This document shows, piece after piece, positions 58,821 to 64,000 of a stretch of 64,000 nucleotides of DNA (the first letter of the stretch is position 1; the number at the start of each line of letters is the position of its first letter). The stretch comes from Nocardia harenae NBRC 108248. GTDB taxonomy: Bacteria > Actinomycetota > Actinomycetes > Mycobacteriales > Mycobacteriaceae. A program made the translations under genes and the position numbers. Below the pieces are notes generated by a model. The model had not been told where the DNA came from. It did not search any database and worked only from the letters and a program-made list of their open reading frames with translations. The stretch spans positions 223,313-287,312 of the forward strand of contig NZ_BDBH01000009.1 in NCBI RefSeq assembly GCF_001612885.1, in the 5' to 3' direction.

Positions 58821-60307
58821 CGAGTACCGAGACCTACGAGCGCCGGTCCTACGGCCTCTGGCAGAAACCCCGCAGCGCAGGGCTGTTCGGCCTGCGCTGG
58901 GAGGAGACCGTCATCGGTTTCGTCGTCGTGATCACCGCGCTGATCTGCGCGATGGTGGGCGGCTTCCAATGGGGGGTGATCGTCGGCGGCGTCGGTGTCG
59001 TCGTGATGGTTCCGCTGGTGTGGCGGTCCGGGGGACGCTCCGGGTACGAGACGGGAATTATGATGTTCAACTGGATGCGGTCGCGGAACCGCGGCGAGCA
59101 CGTCTATCGCGGCGGCCGGTTCTCCCGGATCCCCGGCGGCGTCACCCGGCTGCCAGGGCTGCTCGCGCCCTCCAAGCTCTACGAGGGCATCGACGCGGGC
59201 GGCTACAGCTTCGGCATGATCCACCTGCCGCAGTTCGCGCAGTACACGGTGGTGCTGCGGGCCTGGCCGCAGGGGCACGAGGCGGTGGACCAGCCGGTCA
59301 TCGACCGCTGGGTCTCGGCCTGGGGCACCTTCCTCGCCTCGGTCGGCCAGACCAGCGACATCGTCGCCGTCGTCCCGGTGATCGACACCGTGCCGGAGAC
59401 CGGCAACCGGCTGCTCACCGAGGTCTCCACCATCACCCGCCCGGACGCGCCGGACCTGGCGCAGCAGGTGATGTACGAGCTCGCCACCGAGCTGCCGCAG
59501 GAGCGGGTGCAGCTGCTGCCCCGGGTCGCCATCACCTTCAAGGCCACCACCGCCGAGCGGCGCAAGAATCCGGCCGAGGAGGCGGTGGAGATCGGGCGCA
59601 GGCTGCCCGGCATCTGCGCCGCGCTCGCCGAGGCCGGGGTGCGCGCGCAGCCCATGGCGGCCGAGGAGGTCATCGCCTTCATCCGGCGCAGCTACGACCC
59701 GGCCGCGCAGGCCGACCTGGAGGTCGCCGCCGGTGAGCCCGGCGGGCACGGCCTGGACTGGGCCGACGCCGGGCCGGTCTCGCACGACGAGAAGTGGGAC
59801 CACCTCCTGCACGATGGCGGCCGCTCGGTCACCTGGGAGATGGACGCCGCCCCCGAGGGCGCCGTCGACGAGCGGGTGCTGCAGCGCCTGCTGGCGCCGA
59901 ACCCGGAGGTGCCGCGCAAGCGGATCGCCATCGTGTACCGGCCGCACTCGGCCGCGGACGCCGCCGAGATCGTCGACGACGACTTCAAGAACGCGCTGGT
60001 GGCGCAGCAGAGCGAACGCGGCGTCGTGTCGGCCGCGGCGACCCTGCGGGTGGGTGCCACCCAGCAGGCGCGAGAGGAACAGGCACGTGGTCACGGCGTT
60101 ACGCGGTTCGGCGCGCTCGTGACCATCACCGAACCGTTGCGCGGTGATCTGCCGCGCATCGAGGCGATAACCCGCGACCTGTCCACACAGGCGCGGTTGA
60201 AGATCCGGCGGTGTTACCGGTACCAGGCGGCGGCTTTCGCGGCCTCCCTCGGGTGCGGTGTCATCCTGCCGGAGCACGCGACCATTCCGAAGGCATTGGC
60301 GGGGTGA
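58817..60307 (+). CDS. SCO6880-family T4SS protein (VirB3-VirB4 N-terminal type)
   Basis: The 496-residue protein begins with two PrgI/VirB3-like helices (ETVIGFVVVITALICAMVGG) and continues as a VirB4 N-terminal-like domain: GGYSFGMIHLPQFAQYTVVLRAWPQ, ARLKIRRCYRYQAAAFAASLGCGVILPEHATIPKAL. It has no Walker A; the ATPase is the next gene. SCO6880 proteins mark actinobacterial T4SS-like loci. ATG 58817. Confidence 0.8.
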   Translation: MTSTETYERRSYGLWQKPRSAGLFGLRWEETVIGFVVVITALICAMVGGFQWGVIVGGVGVVVMVPLVWRSGGRSGYETGIMMFNWMRSRNRGEHVYRGGRFSRIPGGVTRLPGLLAPSKLYEGIDAGGYSFGMIHLPQFAQYTVVLRAWPQGHEAVDQPVIDRWVSAWGTFLASVGQTSDIVAVVPVIDTVPETGNRLLTEVSTITRPDAPDLAQQVMYELATELPQERVQLLPRVAITFKATTAERRKNPAEEAVEIGRRLPGICAALAEAGVRAQPMAAEEVIAFIRRSYDPAAQADLEVAAGEPGGHGLDWADAGPVSHDEKWDHLLHDGGRSVTWEMDAAPEGAVDERVLQRLLAPNPEVPRKRIAIVYRPHSAADAAEIVDDDFKNALVAQQSERGVVSAAATLRVGATQQAREEQARGHGVTRFGALVTITEPLRGDLPRIEAITRDLSTQARLKIRRCYRYQAAAFAASLGCGVILPEHATIPKALAG

Positions 60308-60314
60308 GCGATCC

Positions 60315-62900
60315 ATGGCACGTGACTACGAACCACCGGTCCGGGACCGGGAGAGCGCCCCGGCCCGTCGCGGCTCCCGGCGCGACGCGCGCGAGCACCG
60401 CGCCGACCACGAACAGTGGCCGGACCCGGCGCTAACCGAGCCGCCCCGGCGCCGCCCGGTACCGCCCACCCTGGAGCCGCCGGACAGTGACGGGCGCCCG
60501 CGCGGGCGTCGCGCGCCGGATGCCCCGCCGCGGCAGCGTGATCCGGAGGGGGAGGGCAGGCCCGAAGGCCGCGCCCCCGAGCGCCGCCGCCCGGCCCCCG
60601 AACGGGCCGGGCGCGCCCCCGAATCGGCCCGCCCGCCGGGCGAGGGTGACGTCGAGGGCCGACCCGCCGAGCGGCGTGCGCCGGAGTCGGGCCGCCCGTC
60701 GGCCGAGGTGCGTCGGGCGTCGATCGATGGCGACACCGGGCGCAGGGCTGCCGAGCGGCGTGCGCCGGAGTCGGGCCGCCCGTCGGCCCAGGCTCGCCGC
60801 GCGTCGATCGATGGCGACACCGGGCGCAGGGCTGCCGAGGCGCGCCGGGCGGCCGTGGACGGTGATACCGCGCGCCGTCCCGCCGCCGAACGGCGCGCAC
60901 CGGAATCCGGCCGCGATTCGATCGAGAACGGCCGCCGCGCGGCGGAATCCGCACGCGCCGCCGCCGAGGCCCGCCGCGGTTCGGCGCCGCGCCGCGAGGG
61001 AGAGCTCGCCCGCCGCTCCCCGGACGACATCGCCCCCCGCCGCCGCTCCGAAGCACCGGCCCCGCGCCGGCCCCGCCCGGCCGATCTGCGCAAGGAGCGG
61101 CAACCCCGCCGCGACCGCCGCGACCAGAAGCCGGATTACACCGCCGACCGCGCCATGGGCAATGCCGACCCGGCCGCCCGCCGCGCCAAGGCCAAGGCGG
61201 ACAAGCGCAAGCAGCAGGGCCCCGCGGTCCTGGACGACGCCACCCGCGCCCAGCTGGAGGCGATCGCCCGCGAGCAGAACGGCCTGCGCGCGGTCTGGGC
61301 GCAGTTCCGGATCACCACCGACGACGCCCGCCGCCGCAATGCCGCCGCCCGCACCGAGCAGTCGCACGAGGACGGCTTCGAGCGCGCCACCGCCCAGCTC
61401 ACCGACCGCGGCTACGCCGGCCCCGGCGGCGGCCGGATGAACGTGGTCGGCCGCACCGTCGAGTACCGCGCCACCACCGCGCAGGTGGCCGGGCTCTGGC
61501 CGTGGTCGGTCGGCGCGGGCGCGCCGCTCATCGGCACCCCGCTCGGCTCGCACCTGCACACCGGGGCCCCGGTCTGCTTCGACCCGATGAACTGGTTCCT
61601 GCGCGGCAGCTTCATCACCGCGCCCAGCCTGTTCGTGCTCGGGCTGAACGGCTTCGGCAAGTCGTCGCTGGTGCGCCGGATCGTGCTCGGCGGCATCGCC
61701 CAGGGCATCACCCCGCTCATCCTGGCCGACGTCAAGCCGGACTACCGCAAGATGGTGGAGATGGTCGGCGGCCAGGTGATCGACCTCGGCTACGGCCACG
61801 GCCAGCTGAACCCGCTGGCCGCGGGCGTGCTCGGCTCGGTGGTTCCGCTGCTCGACGAGCTGCCGGAGCTCCAGCTCCAGGTGCTGCAGGACCTGCGCGC
61901 CAGGCAGGTCACGCTGATCGCCGGGTTGGTCGAGCTGGTCCGCGGCGCCCGGGTGCGCGACTACGAGGAGACGCTGATCTCCACCGCGCTGCGCATCCTG
62001 TACCGGCCGGGCAGCGGCTACACCCCGGACAGCCCGCCGATCATGGAGAACCTGCTCGAGGTGATCGTCGACGGCGGCGAGGAGCTCATGCTCGACGCGG
62101 GCGCCGACGACGAGGCCGAGTACCAGATCGCCATCAAGAACCTGCGGCGCTCGCTGCGCGCGCTCACCCAGGGCCCGTTCGGCGCGGTCTTCAACGGCCA
62201 GACCTCGGTGCCGATCGACACCTCCGCGGTGGCGGTAGCGATCGACGTCTCGCACATCCCCACCGGCGACAAGAAACTGAAAGCCGCGGTCATGCTGGCG
62301 TGCTGGGCGGATGGCTTCGCCTCGGTGGAGGCGGCGCACGTGCTCGCCGACGCCGGGCTCGGCCCGCAGCGCTACTTCCAGGTGGTCATGGACGAGCTGT
62401 GGCAGGTGCTCGGCCTCGGCGACTTCATGGTCGACCGGGTGGACGAGCTGACCCGGTTGCAGCGCACCATCGCGACCGCGCTCATCATGATCAGCCACAC
62501 CATCAAGGACCTGCAGGCGCTCGGCTCCGAGGCGGCCATCGCCAAGGCGCTCGGCTTCCTGGAACGCGCGCGCGCCAAGATCTTCGGCGCGCTGCCCGCC
62601 GAGGAGATCAACCGGCTGGACAGCACGGTGCCCTTCACCGCCGCCGAGCAGGAGATGGTGACCAGCTGGTCGGCGCCGCAGGCGCTCACCGGCGAGGCGC
62701 TCAAACCGGGGCAGCAGCGGCCGTCGCCGCCCGGCACCGGCAAGTTCCTGCTCAAGATCGGCGAGGACCGCAGGCCGGGCATCCCGTTCCACATGGAGTT
62801 CACGCTCTCCGAGAAGGAGAGCGGGATCCACGAGACCAACCAGCGGTTCAGCGAGTTCACCGAGTCCACCCGGCGCGGTGATTCCGGGAGTGCGGCGTGA
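60315..62900 (+). CDS. VirB4-like secretion ATPase with long Arg-rich N-terminus
   Basis: The 861-residue protein has an Arg/Pro/Glu-rich disordered head (about 1-290) carrying two exact-length 28-residue repeats. The ATPase core follows: FVLGLNGFGKSSLVRRIVLGG (Walker A about 443), LILADVKPDYRKMV, VVMDELWQVLGL (Walker B about 690) and MISHTIKDLQALGSEAA. It should energise the secretion channel. ATG 60315. The N-terminal half of VirB4 is encoded separately by the preceding gene. Confidence 0.85.
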   Translation: MARDYEPPVRDRESAPARRGSRRDAREHRADHEQWPDPALTEPPRRRPVPPTLEPPDSDGRPRGRRAPDAPPRQRDPEGEGRPEGRAPERRRPAPERAGRAPESARPPGEGDVEGRPAERRAPESGRPSAEVRRASIDGDTGRRAAERRAPESGRPSAQARRASIDGDTGRRAAEARRAAVDGDTARRPAAERRAPESGRDSIENGRRAAESARAAAEARRGSAPRREGELARRSPDDIAPRRRSEAPAPRRPRPADLRKERQPRRDRRDQKPDYTADRAMGNADPAARRAKAKADKRKQQGPAVLDDATRAQLEAIAREQNGLRAVWAQFRITTDDARRRNAAARTEQSHEDGFERATAQLTDRGYAGPGGGRMNVVGRTVEYRATTAQVAGLWPWSVGAGAPLIGTPLGSHLHTGAPVCFDPMNWFLRGSFITAPSLFVLGLNGFGKSSLVRRIVLGGIAQGITPLILADVKPDYRKMVEMVGGQVIDLGYGHGQLNPLAAGVLGSVVPLLDELPELQLQVLQDLRARQVTLIAGLVELVRGARVRDYEETLISTALRILYRPGSGYTPDSPPIMENLLEVIVDGGEELMLDAGADDEAEYQIAIKNLRRSLRALTQGPFGAVFNGQTSVPIDTSAVAVAIDVSHIPTGDKKLKAAVMLACWADGFASVEAAHVLADAGLGPQRYFQVVMDELWQVLGLGDFMVDRVDELTRLQRTIATALIMISHTIKDLQALGSEAAIAKALGFLERARAKIFGALPAEEINRLDSTVPFTAAEQEMVTSWSAPQALTGEALKPGQQRPSPPGTGKFLLKIGEDRRPGIPFHMEFTLSEKESGIHETNQRFSEFTESTRRGDSGSAA
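60666..60833 (+). repeat. 84-bp direct repeat, two copies, inside the ATPase gene
   Basis: Copies begin at 60666 and 60750. The period of 84 bp equals 28 codons (AERRAPESGRPSAEVRRASI and DGDTGRRA). A degenerate partial copy follows. Repeat number could vary without frameshift. Confidence 0.9.
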
Positions 62901-62928
62901 GTGCAGCGGTGAGTGAGAGGCGCGCCCG

Positions 62929-63237
62929 ATGATGCCGCACCGGTCGTACCGGCGGGTCTCCCCCGAGGTGCGGCAGGCGGCGGTGGAGCAGGTGCTCGCG
63001 CTGGCGAGCACGCTGAGCAGCGAGTCGGAGGCGTGCCGGGTGGTGGCCGACCAGATCGGCGTGCACACCAACTCGGTGCGCAACTGGGTGCGGGCCGCCG
63101 AGGGGCCGAGCCTGGAGCGGATGGACGCGGCGGCGCTGCGCCGCAGGGTGGCGCTGCTGCAGCAGCAGCTCGCCGCCGCCGCGGAGATGAACCGGACCCT
63201 CGCCGACACCCTGAACGAGACCAGGCGCCGCACATGA
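62929..63237 (+). CDS. IS3/IS911 OrfA-like helix-turn-helix protein within the secretion operon
   Basis: The 102-residue protein has a transposase-type HTH (YRRVSPEVRQAAVEQVLALA...CRVVADQIGVHTNSVRNWVRAAEG) and a C-terminal leucine-zipper-like helix (RRRVALLQQQLAAAAEMNRTL). That is the OrfA layout of IS3 elements, yet no OrfB or terminal repeats are visible and the gene is co-directional and tightly packed. It may be a domesticated regulator. ATG 62929 (or 62932). Confidence 0.75.
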   Translation: MMPHRSYRRVSPEVRQAAVEQVLALASTLSSESEACRVVADQIGVHTNSVRNWVRAAEGPSLERMDAAALRRRVALLQQQLAAAAEMNRTLADTLNETRRRT

Positions 63238-63244
63238 GCCCTCG

Positions 63245-64000
63245 GTGAACGCGCGCAGCATCCTCTTCGTCGCCCTCGGCTCGATCATCGGGCTGATCAC
63301 CATCGTGCTGGTGATCGTGCTGCCCGCGGCCGAGGACCCGTGCGAGGACGCCAGCGTGCTCGGCTCGGGTTCGGTGCTCCCGCCGCTCGGCGGCTACGCC
63401 CCCGGCGACCCGCGCGCGGGCGCCACCGCGGCACCGGACGGCACCGCCGCGGCGAACACGCCCGCCGCGGCGGCGAACCCGTCGGCCACCGGCACCCCGT
63501 CGCTCGCCGCGGGCGGCGCCCCGCTGCGCCGCACGCTGCCCCTGGCCACCGGCACCTACTCGGTCTCCGACACCTTCGGCAGCCGCGGCGGCGCGCACCG
63601 CGGCGTCGACTTCGCGGCGCCCGACGGCACCCCGATCTACTCGGTCGCCGACGGCCGGGTGGTCGCCGCCGGGCCCGCCTCCGGCTTCGGCAACTGGATC
63701 GTCGTCGACTCGGTGGACACCAACGGCCGCGCCTACTCCGCGGTCTACGGCCACATGTGGGACAGCGGCGTCGGGGTCGCGGTCGGCGAGACCGTGCGCG
63801 CGGGCCAGCCCATCGGCGCGGTCGGTTCGGCGGGCGAGTCCAGCGGCCCGCACCTGCACTTCGAGGTGGTCCCCGGCGGCCGCTTCACCGGCGGCAGGCA
63901 GATCGACCCGATGCCGTGGCTGGACGGCGCGCCGACCCCGGATGTCGGCGGCGCGCAGGCGTACTCGGCCGACCCCAGGTGCAGCCGCGGCTTCGGCAGC
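63245..64000 (+). CDS. M23 (LytM) peptidase, cut by the right edge
   Basis: The frame from GTG 63245 is open for 252 codons to the window end. It has an N-terminal membrane anchor (ILFVALGSIIGLITIVLVIVLP), an Ala/Gly/Pro linker, and an LytM domain: DTFGSRGGAHRGVDFAAPDGTPIYSVADG with zinc ligands in HRGVD (about 117), GHMWDSG, and SGPHLHFEV (HxH about 202). It would cut peptidoglycan cross-bridges to let the secretion apparatus through the wall. Confidence 0.85.
   Translation, partial: MNARSILFVALGSIIGLITIVLVIVLPAAEDPCEDASVLGSGSVLPPLGGYAPGDPRAGATAAPDGTAAANTPAAAANPSATGTPSLAAGGAPLRRTLPLATGTYSVSDTFGSRGGAHRGVDFAAPDGTPIYSVADGRVVAAGPASGFGNWIVVDSVDTNGRAYSAVYGHMWDSGVGVAVGETVRAGQPIGAVGSAGESSGPHLHFEVVPGGRFTGGRQIDPMPWLDGAPTPDVGGAQAYSADPRCSRGFGS

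Noticed and set aside
62898..62933. 11-codon frame after the VirB4-like gene
   Set aside because: Same situation: a GTGA overlap that ends at once, with no supporting evidence.

Overview
The window is high-GC actinobacterial DNA, roughly 70% GC by eye, with many GTG starts, ATGA/GTGA gene overlaps and very little intergenic DNA. Gene order identifies the order Mycobacteriales. The run thrS - HIT phosphorylase - pgsA - PIM acyltransferase - pimA - nudix - pdxS - tesB - pdxT - yebC - ruvCAB - yajC - secDF - peptide-binding lipoprotein - apt - relA matches the M. tuberculosis Rv2614c-Rv2583c block as I remember it. The catabolic genes, dual GAF-LuxR regulators, large cutinase-like esterase and SCO6880-type secretion genes suggest Nocardia or a close relative. 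The species is an inference.

Layout. (1) 1-14.7 kb is an accessory catabolic region: acyl-CoA carboxylase accA (cut by the left edge) and accD, a nitronate monooxygenase, two tandem GAF-LuxR regulators, two acyl-CoA dehydrogenases, two paralogous SnoaL-like proteins, a CoA ligase, an aldehyde dehydrogenase, a half-length luciferase-like protein, a flavin reductase, a TetR repressor and an F420/LLM oxidoreductase. Three promoter regions share the same GTTAGTG-N10-CACTAAC operator, which points to one local TetR regulon. (2) 15.3-18.6 kb holds a SulP transporter-carbonic anhydrase fusion, a PGPGW membrane protein and a FhuF-like Fe-S protein. (3) 18.8-33.2 kb is the conserved core: thrS, PI/PIM lipid synthesis, PLP synthesis, yebC and ruvCAB with an SOS box. 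A six-copy 75-bp tandem repeat sits between thrS and the HIT gene. (4) 33.2-36.6 kb is an insertion in that core: GtrA, a four-repeat DivIVA-like protein, and a TetR/flavin monooxygenase pair with a perfect 20-bp operator. (5) 36.7-42.6 kb is core again: yajC, secD, secF, lipoprotein and apt. (6) 42.7-47.7 kb is a second insertion: an ABC-F protein, an MmcQ/YjbR protein, and a VWA - adenylosuccinate-synthetase-like - NrtR-like set with a matching operator. (7) 47.9-50.3 kb is relA. Three copies of a palindromic REP-like element lie around the NrtR-like gene and relA. (8) 50.7-52.4 kb encodes a secreted cutinase-family esterase. (9) 52.4-64 kb is a tightly coupled type IV secretion-like operon (coat/anchor protein, two P-loop proteins lacking the Walker lysine, two VirB2-sized membrane proteins, two related periplasmic proteins, a TrbL/VirB6-like channel, SCO6880, a VirB4-like ATPase, an HTH protein, an M23 peptidase) that runs off the right edge.

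The strongest candidates for undescribed biology are the NrtR/VWA/PurA-like cassette, the 75-bp array between thrS and the HIT gene, the palindromic element family, the local TetR regulon and the chromosomal T4SS-like operon. All calls are by reading only; no alignments or searches were run.
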